From Rossellomorea sp. SC111 (lineage in GTDB: Bacteria > Bacillota > Bacilli > Bacillales > Bacillaceae_B), in contig NZ_JANIOC010000009.1 of NCBI RefSeq assembly GCF_024733565.1, positions 108,801 to 172,800 of the forward strand: DNA of 64,000 bases, in the 5' to 3' direction. Position numbers and translations under genes: made by a program. The notes below the pieces were generated by a model. The model had not been told where the DNA came from and made no database searches. It saw nothing but the letters and a program-made list of their open reading frames with translations. Each line of letters opens with the position of its first letter. Positions within the stretch are counted from its first letter, which is position 1. Shown here in pieces: positions 25,510 to 34,881 of the stretch.

Positions 25510-26123
25510 AGGAGAATCGATTGTATCGGGATTTCTTTTTACACTTGGACATTTTGATCATGATGGGTATTTTTCTTGTGGTACTTGGCTTTTTGTTCAC
25601 GAAGGAGCTTTCCCTATTCAGCTTCTTATTTTTTGCCGTCGGGATCATCACTTACATGTTCAGCGAATACCTTACCCACCGCTTTCTCTTCCACATCAAG
25701 TCACCGAAGAGCCCTTTTTTACTGAATTTAATCAAGCGCCTGCATTACGATCATCATAAAAAGCCTAATGACTTGAAGCTCCTCTTTCTGCCGATCTGGT
25801 ACAGCGCACCCAACCTGTTTGTCCTGTGCTTATTGTTTTACTTCATAACCGGCTCGGTGTCAATTACCCTTGCTTTCACCACCGGGATCCTCTTCATGTT
25901 CTTTGTATACGAATGGAAGCACTATATCGCTCACCGGCCCATGAAACCGAAGACACGGTTCGGGCGCTGGCTCAAAAAGACGCATATCCTCCATCACTAT
26001 AAGAATGAGAACTATTGGTATGGGGTGTCCACTCCATTTGTCGATGTGTTGTTCGGAACTTATAAAGAGGGAAATGACGTGGAGATGAGTGAGACCGCGA
26101 AGGATTTGGAGAAAAGGGCATAA
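25506..26123 (+). CDS. Fatty acid hydroxylase/sterol desaturase superfamily protein
   Basis: A 205-aa integral membrane di-iron protein. Four membrane helices with the His clusters HRFLFH, HYDHH, HYIAH and HILHHY, the eight-His di-iron pattern of the superfamily. It would use O2 to hydroxylate or desaturate a membrane lipid. The family includes fatty-acid 2-hydroxylases and carotenoid hydroxylases. ATG 25506 overlaps the stop of the GntR gene, with GGAGG 9 bases upstream. Confidence 0.83.
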   Translation: MKENRLYRDFFLHLDILIMMGIFLVVLGFLFTKELSLFSFLFFAVGIITYMFSEYLTHRFLFHIKSPKSPFLLNLIKRLHYDHHKKPNDLKLLFLPIWYSAPNLFVLCLLFYFITGSVSITLAFTTGILFMFFVYEWKHYIAHRPMKPKTRFGRWLKKTHILHHYKNENYWYGVSTPFVDVLFGTYKEGNDVEMSETAKDLEKRA

Positions 26124-26158
26124 AAGAAGTCCAATCGTGACCCGATTGGACTTCTTTT
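26122..26158. terminator. Bidirectional terminator
   Basis: AAAAGAAGTCCAATCG and CGATTGGACTTCTTTT are perfect 16-base arms around a 5-base loop, between the hydroxylase gene and the convergent ABC permease gene. Confidence 0.92.
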
Positions 26159-26163
26159 CTATT

Positions 26164-27255
26164 CTATTCCCACTTAAACACATAACTGGCAAGGGCAAAT
26201 CCGCCAACAAGCCACGCTCCAAGAATCAGTGTCTCCGTTCCAAGCTCCAAAAACGGCGTCCCGAGATTCATCGTTTCCCGCAGAGCGGAACTGAGGTGAG
26301 CAATCGGCAACACCTTCACGATGGGCTGGATGATGTCCGGCATATTGTTGATCGGGAAGAACACACCGCCAAGAAACAGCATCGGAAATGTTACAAAGCC
26401 CGCAATCGGCCCTGCACTTTCAGGGTTCTTCGCCATACCCGCAATGATGAAGCCGAGTGACATGAACGCCAGGGTCCCAAGGATGATGAAGAATATCATC
26501 GCAAGCCACGATCCGGCTACGTTAATATCAAAAATAAGGTCGGCAATCAGTACCACGAGCAGTGCCTGTGTTCCGTTCAGCATCAGTCGTGCCGTGATTT
26601 GGGCTGCGATGAAGGTGGATGCCTTCAGCCTCGTCCCCTGCATGCGGCGGAGGATGCCCCGTTCACGCCAGGCAGAAATCTGACCCGCCACCCCGTTCAT
26701 ATTGTTGCTCATGATCATCATGGCAACAATGCCGGGTACGAGGAAATCGACATAGCGGATGTTCAGTGCTTCGATTCCGACTTTTTCGACCGTCACGACA
26801 GGCTTGTAGTCGACAAGGTCCTTGCTGTATTGATCAATAATTCCGTTCACTACCGTTAGTCCAAGTTCAGCGGTTGTCAGGTTCTTCTCGTTATAGTAAA
26901 CGGGAATTGAGAACGCTTCGTCTCTGTCCTTCACGTTTTCCCCGTATCCTTTCGGGATTTCGATGAGTAGCTGGATATCACCGTTTTTCACGGCTTTTTT
27001 TCCCGCTTTGACGTTATCGAATTTAGCTGTTTCAATTCCCTCATTTTTATTGAATAAGTTCTTTAAATCCTTTGACGCATCGGTTTGATCACTGTCGATC
27101 ATCCCCACCGTCAGGGAAACCGAGTTCCCTCCGCCTGCGAATGAACCGAGGGCCACCATCAGGATGACCGGGAAGAGCAGGGTAAAGAACAATACTTGTT
27201 TATTTCGTGCAAATATCCGTAACTGTGCCAGTGTCAGCTGCCAATATGCTCTCAT
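26164..27255 (-). CDS. ABC-2 type exporter permease
   Basis: A 363-aa permease of the ABC-2 (DrrB/YhiP-like) class: one N-terminal helix (residues 20-42), a long outer domain (45-160), then five helices, with a FLGGVFFPINNMPDIIQPI segment before the last helix that is typical of the family. Start overlaps the ATPase gene stop by four bases. With that gene it forms a drug- or lipid-type exporter. Confidence 0.87.
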   Translation of the reverse strand: MRAYWQLTLAQLRIFARNKQVLFFTLLFPVILMVALGSFAGGGNSVSLTVGMIDSDQTDASKDLKNLFNKNEGIETAKFDNVKAGKKAVKNGDIQLLIEIPKGYGENVKDRDEAFSIPVYYNEKNLTTAELGLTVVNGIIDQYSKDLVDYKPVVTVEKVGIEALNIRYVDFLVPGIVAMMIMSNNMNGVAGQISAWRERGILRRMQGTRLKASTFIAAQITARLMLNGTQALLVVLIADLIFDINVAGSWLAMIFFIILGTLAFMSLGFIIAGMAKNPESAGPIAGFVTFPMLFLGGVFFPINNMPDIIQPIVKVLPIAHLSSALRETMNLGTPFLELGTETLILGAWLVGGFALASYVFKWE

Positions 27256-28178
27256 GATTCCCGCAGCCTCCTTCCTGTCATATGAATGAAGACATCCTCT
27301 AATGTCGCTTGACGCGTCTGAAGGTCTTCGATTTTCAAGTCATGCTCGGTCGATAAGGTAATCAAGGAAGTCAACGCTCTTTGCAACTCATCAGTGTAAA
27401 GCTGTACGAATGTATCCTTGATGGCGACTTCTTCGACCCCATCCATCTTCATGAACCACTCCTGTTCAGGAGGATTGTCCAAATGGAATTCGATCGTACT
27501 GGTCGACTGCAGCGTTTTCACCAGATTTCCCGGTGTATCGAGGGCGATGAGTTCCCCCTGGTCCATGATGCCGATCCGGTCGCAGAGCACATGAGCTTCA
27601 TCCATATAGTGAGTTGAAAGGATCACCGTCTTCCCCCGCTCCTTTAGTCGCAGCACAATATCCCACAGCGTCCTTCTTGCCTGTGGATCCAGGCCAGTCG
27701 TCGGTTCATCGAGGAAGACGATATTTGGATCATGAATCAAAGCGAGGGCAATCGCCAGACGCTGCTTCTGCCCGCCTGATAACCCCTTGATCCGGTCCTT
27801 CCGCTTCTCCGTCAGCAGCATATCCTCGATCAATTGATCAATATCCACATTTTTCGGATAAAAGCTCGCATACAAATGAAGGATTTCCTCCACCTTGAGC
27901 AGTTCAAAGAGTGAGGTCGACTGAAGCTGAACCCCGATCACTTCCTTCACCTTATTCACCTCTTTACGCACGTCAAATCTGGCTAAGCTTGCCGTCCCTG
28001 CGTCCGGCTTCCGGAGTCCCACGAGCATCTCGATCGTCGTCGTCTTCCCTGCCCCGTTCGGTCCGAGCAATCCGAAGATCTCCCCCTTTTCCACCTGAAA
28101 ACGGACTCCCTTCACTGCCGTAAAGGAACCATATCTTTTTACTAATTCTTTTACATCCACCATGATTTCGTTCGGCAT
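27252..28178 (-). CDS. ABC exporter ATP-binding protein
   Basis: A 308-aa ATPase: Walker A GPNGAGKTT, Q-loop VQLQSTSLF, signature LSGGQKQR, Walker B IVFLDEPTTGLD and switch STHYMDEA. C-terminal part (about 220-308) matches the DrrA-type extension. It pairs with the ABC-2 permease downstream. GAAGGAGG lies upstream of ATG. Substrate unknown; possibly an antibiotic or lipid. Confidence 0.9.
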   Translation of the reverse strand: MPNEIMVDVKELVKRYGSFTAVKGVRFQVEKGEIFGLLGPNGAGKTTTIEMLVGLRKPDAGTASLARFDVRKEVNKVKEVIGVQLQSTSLFELLKVEEILHLYASFYPKNVDIDQLIEDMLLTEKRKDRIKGLSGGQKQRLAIALALIHDPNIVFLDEPTTGLDPQARRTLWDIVLRLKERGKTVILSTHYMDEAHVLCDRIGIMDQGELIALDTPGNLVKTLQSTSTIEFHLDNPPEQEWFMKMDGVEEVAIKDTFVQLYTDELQRALTSLITLSTEHDLKIEDLQTRQATLEDVFIHMTGRRLRES

Positions 28179-28193
28179 AACGAGCCTCCTTCT

Positions 28194-28224
28194 AAAAAAA
28201 CGTAACCGCCCATGAATGAGCGGT
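28194..28224 (-). terminator. Terminator of the DUF6526 gene
   Basis: ACCGC and GCGGT around a 10-base loop, followed on the minus strand by TACG and a run of T. It lies between the DUF6526 gene and the exporter operon. Confidence 0.65.
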
Positions 28225-28238
28225 CCAATCCCTGTTGT

Positions 28239-28667
28239 TTATACGCGATGATGATCTGCACGCCAGTTCTGAACTGCTTTTTTAATGTCATTGGGTGTTA
28301 AGTTTTCCGCCATTGTCCGTTCGACTAACGCAGGGAACTCTTCACTCGCTGCGAATCGGAGTGCGATGATTTGCTTCAGGGATAGCTTGCTATCGAGCTC
28401 ATTCCCTGTGAGACGGTAGTAACGGAAATTCTCTTCCGTGCGGATCACACGGTCCTGTACCTGAAGGGCATATGTCCTGAGCCTCACCCCGACCAGAATC
28501 AGCATAATCACCATTAGAAGCACGATAAAACTAAGTAACGTTTCCTCTCCGACATTTTTTACAAAAAACGTAATGGTCAAAATAAGGGTAACAAGGGCAG
28601 ACAGCGCTATTCCTACATGGAATACCGGATCGAACTTGCTGTGATTTGCATAGTTTTGCTGTTTCAT
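28239..28667 (-). CDS. DUF6526 family membrane protein
   Basis: A 142-aa protein starting MKQQNYANHSKFDPVFHV, with two membrane helices (residues 20-41 and 46-64) and a basic/acidic cytosolic half (RTEENFRYYRLTG, QIIALRFAASEEFPALVERT). This matches the DUF6526 family; function unknown. AGGAGGT is 4 bases before ATG. Confidence 0.75.
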   Translation of the reverse strand: MKQQNYANHSKFDPVFHVGIALSALVTLILTITFFVKNVGEETLLSFIVLLMVIMLILVGVRLRTYALQVQDRVIRTEENFRYYRLTGNELDSKLSLKQIIALRFAASEEFPALVERTMAENLTPNDIKKAVQNWRADHHRV

Positions 28668-29117
28668 ATGTACCTCCTGAGGGTTATAGGTTCATTATAT
28701 ACCAGATGGATGAGGGATTGTGTAAAGTGCCTCACTTAGACATCATATTCGGAGGTTGGGCAGGGTATGATGAGTGCTTTTTGTAGCGGAGTATGGTAGT
28801 TTTATAAAAATTGGCATTATATGTTAATAGACGCAAATAATGAAAAAATGACGCAATTACCATCAAGTGACACCTTTCTCTTCCCTCATCCCCCTCTAGA
28901 TCCAGTTCCCTCAACTCTCTTTTTCTAGCAATTACATAATGATGGACTTCAATGATGCCATATATCATTCTAAAATGGCAAAATACTAGTCTTTCTGAAC
29001 ATTCAAAGCCTCCTTATACTTAAAGCACTTCCCTCTTAATCACCCTGCTGACTCAAGGGGACACTCTTCCAAACCACACCACATCAAAATAAAAAAGCAC
29101 CCAAATCCGGATGCTCT
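28668..29117. other. Intergenic region without recognised genes
   Basis: About 450 bases. Apart from the terminator at 29091-29115 nothing is recognised. A minus-strand frame at 28732-28968 lacks a ribosome site and a recognisable product. Confidence 0.5.
29091..29115 (-). terminator. Terminator of the DUF4362 lipoprotein gene
   Basis: On the minus strand AGCATCC pairs with GGGTGCT around GGATTT, then six T. Confidence 0.8.
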
Positions 29118-29588
29118 TCACTCTTTCATAGAAGCCCTGGCCTTATTTATTTTATATTCCGAGACCTGCACGATTCCAATCGCATCCTCTTCCCCGTCAC
29201 ACCCCTGCAACGAAATGAATCCGCTTTTCTCTTCGATTCCGTCGCATACCGCCTGACTCTTTTCTTCCCCGGTCCCTGTCTTTACTACATAATTCACTTT
29301 ACTTCCATCATACGTTATTTCATTGACACTTATCTGGTTGTTGAAAAAGTTGGATACCGTCACTTCAGACTCTTTCTTCTCCTGTACCCCATCTACAAAA
29401 CGCAGTAGTTTGTCCAGATTGGTTACTTCCCCTTCTTCATCGACCAGCGTGTCGCCATTGTCCGTCGCTTCCTTCACGGTGTATGCATCTGCCTGTTCTG
29501 AATTCGAACATCCTGCAAAGAGGATAGAACCAGTCAAGAACATAAAAGCCATTTTTCCCACGATTTTCCCATCTCCCATCACATTCAT
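29118..29588 (-). CDS. DUF4362-like lipoprotein
   Basis: A secreted lipoprotein of about 150 aa: signal helix MAFMFLTGSILFAGC with lipobox Cys, an acidic linker, and a domain with EEGEVTNLDKLLRFVDGV and ISVNEITYDGSKVNYVV, as in DUF4362 proteins of Bacillus. Two further Cys (AVCDGIEE, LQGCDGEE) could form a disulfide. Several in-frame starts (ATG 29588, ATG 29579, ATG 29552) have only weak ribosome sites. Function unknown. Confidence 0.7.
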   Translation of the reverse strand: MNVMGDGKIVGKMAFMFLTGSILFAGCSNSEQADAYTVKEATDNGDTLVDEEGEVTNLDKLLRFVDGVQEKKESEVTVSNFFNNQISVNEITYDGSKVNYVVKTGTGEEKSQAVCDGIEEKSGFISLQGCDGEEDAIGIVQVSEYKINKARASMKE

Positions 29589-29717
29589 TTATGTTGAGTA
29601 TAACGGAATTGGAAAAATTATGAAAGTTCTATTTGTAAGGTTTATTTCCTTTTCCCAATGAGAGATACGAGTTTTCGTCTGTTTCCTTTAAAAAATTTAA
29701 GCACCCTCTCCCATGGA

Positions 29718-30770
29718 TCACTTATACACATCCTCCCGCGAATGAAAACCGTCAGCGATAATGGTGCGATCGAGGTTCTCCCGGTTTACGGCAATGGGTT
29801 CAAGGAGGACGGATGGCACTTCGATCTTACCATTGTTGATTTTTTTATCGGTGTCGATGTATTCGTTTTTGGCGAGTGCGATGGCAAGGGATGCCGCTTC
29901 ATGGGCAAGGGTGTTGATCGGTTTGTAGACCGTCATGGTTTGGGTGCCCTGAACGATCCTTTGAGCGGCGGCTAGCTCTGCGTCCTGTCCGGCGATGGGG
30001 ACTTTCCTTTCGAGCCCTGCTTCTTCCAGTGCCTTCAATGCCATTCCGGCGGTTGCATCATTTGCTGCAATGACCGCGTCTATTTCATTGTGGTTGGCTT
30101 TAAGCGCTTCTTTCATATTGGTATAGGCGTTTACGGGCAGCCAGTTATCTGTCCATTGATCATAGACTATCTGGATATCCCCTTGGTCAATTAAAGAGTC
30201 CAATACGCTGAAGACACCTTTTTTCATCAGGTGGGCATTGTAGTCTGTATCGGCCCCTCCAATGTATACATACTTACCATTCGGTACACGTTCTGTAAGT
30301 GCCTTTGCCTGAAGCTCCCCTACCCGTTCGTTATCAAATGAGACATACAGATCGATGTCGGCGTTTTTCACAAGCCGGTCATACGAAACCACCTTGATGC
30401 CGGCGCGGTGGGCTTTCTGCACGATTGCCGCCGCGGCTTCCGCGTTATAAGGAACGATGACGAGTACATCGATTCCCTGACTGATCAACGTTTCCGCCTG
30501 AAGGACTTGAAGGGCATCGTTTCCTCTTGCCTCCATGATCTCCACTTCCGCTCCCAGGTCTTCAACGGCCTGTTTGAATAAATCACGATCCCTCACCCAT
30601 CGTTCCTCCTCGAGTGTGTCCATGGAGAATCCGATCTTCACGACGTCGGGAGAGGCTTTCTCTTCTTCTTTATGCACCTGTTCGACGGGTTCCCTCTGCA
30701 CGCATGCAGCCAGAACCAGCCCAATGATCATTATCCAGCCTATGTTTATCCGTTTCTTCCAATGGGCCAT
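29718..30770 (-). CDS. Sugar-binding lipoprotein (XylF-like), last gene of the sensor operon
   Basis: A 350-aa periplasmic-binding-fold lipoprotein (lipobox LAAC, Cys23). The lines VKIGFSMDTLEEERWVRDRDLF, INPQ-like IVPYNAEAAAAIVQKAHRAG, VVSYDRLVKNADIDLYVSFDN and IPIAGQDAELAAAQRIVQG fit the D-xylose/multiple-monosaccharide binder family. It lies 15 bases after the response-regulator gene, with no transporter genes of its own beyond it. It may deliver sugar to the shared transporter upstream or take part in sensing. Confidence 0.85.
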   Translation of the reverse strand: MAHWKKRINIGWIMIIGLVLAACVQREPVEQVHKEEEKASPDVVKIGFSMDTLEEERWVRDRDLFKQAVEDLGAEVEIMEARGNDALQVLQAETLISQGIDVLVIVPYNAEAAAAIVQKAHRAGIKVVSYDRLVKNADIDLYVSFDNERVGELQAKALTERVPNGKYVYIGGADTDYNAHLMKKGVFSVLDSLIDQGDIQIVYDQWTDNWLPVNAYTNMKEALKANHNEIDAVIAANDATAGMALKALEEAGLERKVPIAGQDAELAAAQRIVQGTQTMTVYKPINTLAHEAASLAIALAKNEYIDTDKKINNGKIEVPSVLLEPIAVNRENLDRTIIADGFHSREDVYK

Positions 30771-30785
30771 GGCGCCTCTTCCCCT

Positions 30786-32306
30786 TTATGCATGTTGGCC
30801 AAGCAATGTCTTTCGGTACTCTTTTGGAGAATTATGGGTCATTTTCTTAAAGACCTTGCTGAAATAATTCGGATCATGATATCCGACTTCGAAGGTGATT
30901 TCCTTTATACTTTTCTCCATGTCCCCAAGCAGTGCTTTCGCCTTCTCCATACGGCACTCTGTCAGGAAATCGATGTAGTTGACTCCTTGTTTCTCCTTGA
31001 ACATCTTACTGATATAAATAGGGCTGAGGTTCACTTTTTGTGCAAGGGTATCCAATGAGATGTCCTGATGGGAATGATCTTTGATGAATTGTTTGATTAG
31101 TTGGAACGTATCGCTCTCCATTCGGTTGAATCGCTCTGTATAAGAGTCCTTCATCCCGCTCATGAGACGCTCGGTTTCTTCCCGTAGCTGGCGGTAATCC
31201 ATCGGCTGTACCGCAAAAAGCGGCGTGGCCGTTTCGACACCGCATTCACTCAAAGTCCGGGAAATCATCCACAGTACCTCCAAAGTCCGTTGCTGGGTGT
31301 AAACGAGGGGCGTCCTTTCTTTCTCTAATAATGTGAAAGAATTCATGATCCTGGCATGCACCTGATCCCACTTCCCCTGTCTGATTTTTTCCATTAAGTC
31401 CTTTTGATCCATCATTGCCTGTTCCCGTTTCCCGGGCTCCAGGGGGATTTCTTCGAAAAAACGGTATTTCTTTCGCACCTGTGTATCGACAGTGGCAAGC
31501 ATCGCTTCCTGATAGGAATGACGCACTTGATCCATTGAATGATACACCTTTCCGATCCCGATGAACCATTCCTTTTCATTGGCAAGTGAAAGCAGTTCCC
31601 TTGCCAAGCTGGTTGCCTGGGACCTGTAGGTTGTCGAAGGCTGCCTGAACACAATGATGGGGAGCTGCCTGCCGTACAACGCTCCGGTCCATCCACTATG
31701 CAACACTTTCTTCCGGATGGCTGAGTACTGTTTTTCTCCTCCTTCAGGAAGGTGCAGGACCATCACGAACATTTCCTCCGACGAAGGGATTTCGATCATG
31801 TCCATGAGCATATTGACATGAACATCATGGACGTGATCGAATAATAATTGTGTGACCACATCGGTTTCCACCAGCATCTGTGTCTTTTGCCATTTTTCCT
31901 TCTGTTGCAAGGCTTCTACATACCGCTTTCGCTCTTGTTCAATCTGTTCGAACACCTTGCTGATCGTATGGACAATCTCAGAAGCTTTGCTCGGCTTCAG
32001 TATATAGTCCTTGACGCCGAGCTTGATGGCTGCCTTCATGTACGAAAAGGTATCATAGGCCGTCACCATGATGAATTTGATATGGGGATGTTCCCCGTTG
32101 ATGATTTCCATCGCCTCGAGACCATTCATGACGGGCATTTTAATATCCATCAAGATCAGATCAGGAGAATATTCCTTTGCCATCTCCACAGCCATCATCC
32201 CGTTCTTCGCCTGTTGAACGTCAAGTCCGGGGAAATTCTTCTGTAAAATCGTCTGCATGCCATCACGTTCCAACTGCTCATCATCCACTATGAGAAGCTT
32301 GATCAT
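30786..32306 (-). CDS. YesN-type response regulator (receiver + AraC HTH)
   Basis: A 506-aa regulator: receiver domain with acidic pair VDDE and phosphorylation site Asp54 (LILMDIKMP), Lys in DYILKPSK; a long middle region; and a C-terminal AraC-type double helix-turn-helix (LDTLAQKVNLSPIYISKMFKE and ITFEVGYHDPNYFSKVFKK). It starts 26 bases inside the end of the kinase gene. It should activate sugar-uptake genes, probably the operon at 34.9-38.8 kb. Confidence 0.9.
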   Translation of the reverse strand: MIKLLIVDDEQLERDGMQTILQKNFPGLDVQQAKNGMMAVEMAKEYSPDLILMDIKMPVMNGLEAMEIINGEHPHIKFIMVTAYDTFSYMKAAIKLGVKDYILKPSKASEIVHTISKVFEQIEQERKRYVEALQQKEKWQKTQMLVETDVVTQLLFDHVHDVHVNMLMDMIEIPSSEEMFVMVLHLPEGGEKQYSAIRKKVLHSGWTGALYGRQLPIIVFRQPSTTYRSQATSLARELLSLANEKEWFIGIGKVYHSMDQVRHSYQEAMLATVDTQVRKKYRFFEEIPLEPGKREQAMMDQKDLMEKIRQGKWDQVHARIMNSFTLLEKERTPLVYTQQRTLEVLWMISRTLSECGVETATPLFAVQPMDYRQLREETERLMSGMKDSYTERFNRMESDTFQLIKQFIKDHSHQDISLDTLAQKVNLSPIYISKMFKEKQGVNYIDFLTECRMEKAKALLGDMEKSIKEITFEVGYHDPNYFSKVFKKMTHNSPKEYRKTLLGQHA

Positions 32307-33741
32307 CCGTATCTGCTCCTTCCCTTTTAATCCTCAGCGAAATTTTAGTACCCTTGCCCTCTTCACTTTCAATCCGAAGGACATCTTCAAACCCATAAAA
32401 TAATTGAAGACGCTTTACCACATTGCTAAAGCCAATCCCGGTTGAATGACTCTCAGGGGACCCTCCTTCTAGGAGGATGTGCCGCATTTTCTCCTGGGAC
32501 ATTCCCACGCCATCATCCTGTATCTCAACAAGGATGATGCCGTCTTCTTTGCGGACACGGAACCAGATCGTCCCTCCATCCTCTTTCGGTTCCACGGCAT
32601 GAATGACGGCATTTTCAACGATGGGCTGCAGGGTCAATGCCGGGATTCGAACGTCCATGCAATCTTCATCGACTTCCATGTGCAGCTGCAATCGATTGGT
32701 GAAACGGGCTTTTTGAATGTGCATATATTGTTCCAGCACATGAATTTCATCCCTTAAGGTAACAGACCTGTTCTGTCGTTTCAGATTATACCGAAGAATC
32801 CCCGCCACGCTCACCAGGAGGTCGCTCGTTTCCTCAGATCCTTCTAAGTACGCTTTTTTTGAAAGGGTATTTAACGTATTAAATAAGAAATGCGGATTGA
32901 TTTGACTCTGGAGGCTTCTAAACTGGCTTTCCTGTAAGAGAAGCTTGCTTTCCTGAAGTTCCCTTTCCAGTGCCGCTTTCTGCTTGATTTCTGAGATCAA
33001 ATTATTAATATTGATCCTCATGCGGTCGAAAGTCTTCGCCAAAAAGGCGATTTCATCGCTTCCCTCCACCTTTACCTGCCGGCTGAAATTCCCCTTTGAC
33101 AGTTCATTTGCGGCTCTGGTCAACTGAAAGACCGGACGTGTGATCCCGAGTGAGAACCAATATGAAGCAATCAGGAGCAGACAAGTAATGAGAAGGAGCA
33201 CCCAAATCCCAAGCTTGATGACCTCCGCTGACTGTTCCATGATCCCCCTGTACATCACATTGTATGTGGTCAATTCTTTATCTATCAACGTAAGGGTCAT
33301 CTCAGAGATGTAGCCAGATATCCGGTTTGCCTCGGCAAACTCCTGTGCAGAAGCTTCAGCATCCCTTTCTTTCTGGAACAGGATCAATCGGTCCGTCGTT
33401 TCTACCAGACTATCAATCAAGTGAAGATAGTTGGTCAATGTAAAGTCGTTATCCCGGTTTCGCAGGGAATTGACTCCAGACTTGGCCGATTCGACCCCTT
33501 CCTTGCTTTTCTCCAATTGTTTAAGGGTTTTATCATTGGTGTCGACCATATAGTTATTCAAGTCGTTGACAACCTGCTGACTTGCCCTTGATACTTCATT
33601 CATGTTCAGATAGCGCTTGAGAATCTCATTGTATTGCTCATGCGTTCTATAATTATAGTAAGTTAGGGCGAGCCAGATGGCGGACATGATGATCATGACC
33701 ACCGTGGTGAGGGTGAGGATCTTTTTCTGGATGTTTGTCAT
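32281..33741 (-). CDS. YesM/LytS-type sensor histidine kinase
   Basis: A 486-aa kinase: membrane helix 1 (residues 8-27), an extracytoplasmic helical sensor (30-180), helix 2 (183-205), HAMP, then His_kinase domain with QSQINPHFLFNTLNTLS (phospho-acceptor His) and an ATPase domain with VENAVIHAV, DDGVGMS and GIGFSNVVKRL. Start overlaps the stop of the membrane-anchored binder by four bases, as in XylFII-LytS pairs of clostridia where the binder sits on the kinase sensor domain. Confidence 0.9.
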   Translation of the reverse strand: MTNIQKKILTLTTVVMIIMSAIWLALTYYNYRTHEQYNEILKRYLNMNEVSRASQQVVNDLNNYMVDTNDKTLKQLEKSKEGVESAKSGVNSLRNRDNDFTLTNYLHLIDSLVETTDRLILFQKERDAEASAQEFAEANRISGYISEMTLTLIDKELTTYNVMYRGIMEQSAEVIKLGIWVLLLITCLLLIASYWFSLGITRPVFQLTRAANELSKGNFSRQVKVEGSDEIAFLAKTFDRMRININNLISEIKQKAALERELQESKLLLQESQFRSLQSQINPHFLFNTLNTLSKKAYLEGSEETSDLLVSVAGILRYNLKRQNRSVTLRDEIHVLEQYMHIQKARFTNRLQLHMEVDEDCMDVRIPALTLQPIVENAVIHAVEPKEDGGTIWFRVRKEDGIILVEIQDDGVGMSQEKMRHILLEGGSPESHSTGIGFSNVVKRLQLFYGFEDVLRIESEEGKGTKISLRIKREGADTDDQASHSG

Positions 33742-34718
33742 TGGTCCTTCTCCACTTTCAACATCTTCAATTCAGTCAGATACCCTCTCTCGTCTAGAGG
33801 GACGGTTTCCCCATTCAGCCACTCTTCCATGAGACGGACGCTCATTTCGCCCATTTTCTCTGGCTCCTGCTCCACCACACCGTCGATCATCCCCCGTGAT
33901 AATAGCGTCAATGATTCCGGTCCATCGTCAAAGGAATAAATGAAATACGTTTCCTCTTGAGAGCGCTTACTTATTTCATCAATCATTGCCCCGAGATTAC
34001 TCGCATTGACAGAGATGAACGCATCGATATCCGGAAAGCGGTTCATGACACCCCTCGTTGTCGTAATGATCTGATCCCGGTCCCTTCCTGTTTCCCCATC
34101 CACAAGCGTGATGTCAGGGTATCCCTTCATCACATCGCGGATGCCCCTGACCCGTTCTTTCTGATAATATTCCTGATCATGATCCACCATCAGGACAATC
34201 CTGCCTCTTTCCCCCATTTTACGGATAAGCTCTTTTGCAACCAGCTTCCCTGCTTCATATTGATCAGACCCTACATATGTACGGCGCAGACTTTCCTCCA
34301 TCGGAACATCGTTGGCGACCGTTATCACAGGAATCCCATTAAAGGAAGCCTTCACCTTTGTGAGCTCCTTGAATTCAGGTGTATCCGTCCCCTGGATCAG
34401 GATCCCATCGACCTTCGATTGGATGGCGATTTCAATATTTTTCAGGAACTCTTCCTGATTTTTCCCAAAACTACCCCATACTTCAATGCTCACATTTTCT
34501 TCTTTTGCCTGCCGCTTAGCACCCTTCGCTACCTTGTCCCAAAACGGTGTCTGGGTATCCTGAGTAATCAGGACGAGTCTGTGCCGATCTTCACCTGTCA
34601 TCCCCATCTCCCCGGGCAGATGCGCGTCAGCTTCGAAAACTCTTTTTGCTGATAAAAATGTTAAATGACACAATATAAGAACGACCACTAAAAGGCCGAC
34701 AAAACGGATCTTACGCAC
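33738..34718 (-). CDS. Membrane-anchored sugar-binding sensor (XylFII-like)
   Basis: A 326-aa protein with an uncleaved-looking N-terminal anchor (RKIRFVGLLVVVLILCHL, no lipobox) and a type I periplasmic-binding fold (LVLITQDTQTPFWDKVAKGA; IEIAIQSKVDGILIQGTD; FIYSFDDGPESLTLLSRG). It overlaps the kinase gene, so it is probably the ligand-binding part of the sensor rather than a transport protein. Start GTG 34718, 9 bases after AAGGGG; upstream ATGs in frame lie before that site. The sugar is inferred to be xylose or a related pentose. Confidence 0.85.
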   Translation of the reverse strand: MRKIRFVGLLVVVLILCHLTFLSAKRVFEADAHLPGEMGMTGEDRHRLVLITQDTQTPFWDKVAKGAKRQAKEENVSIEVWGSFGKNQEEFLKNIEIAIQSKVDGILIQGTDTPEFKELTKVKASFNGIPVITVANDVPMEESLRRTYVGSDQYEAGKLVAKELIRKMGERGRIVLMVDHDQEYYQKERVRGIRDVMKGYPDITLVDGETGRDRDQIITTTRGVMNRFPDIDAFISVNASNLGAMIDEISKRSQEETYFIYSFDDGPESLTLLSRGMIDGVVEQEPEKMGEMSVRLMEEWLNGETVPLDERGYLTELKMLKVEKDQ

Positions 34719-34832
34719 CCCACAAGTCCCCTTCCCCAAAGTGAAAACTCCTACTTTTATCATAGCATAGGAAAGATGTGGAAGGATCCAGCACTTTCTC
34801 ATATTTTTCAATTGCCTCTTTTGATTTACTGT

Positions 34833-34877
34833 AAAAAAAAAAGCAGCAAGGCCGGACTCCTCAGGAATCCGGCTGCT
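34833..34877 (-). terminator. Terminator of the sugar transporter operon
   Basis: A long hairpin (AGCAGCCGGATTCC paired with GGAGTCCGGCCTTGCTGCT, minus strand) followed by ten T. It separates the transporter genes from the sensor operon. Confidence 0.9.
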
Positions 34878-34881
34878 TCGA

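Noticed and set aside
28732..28968. A 78-codon minus-strand reading frame
   Set aside because: No ribosome site, no recognisable domain, and it lies in an AT-rich gap; probably random.
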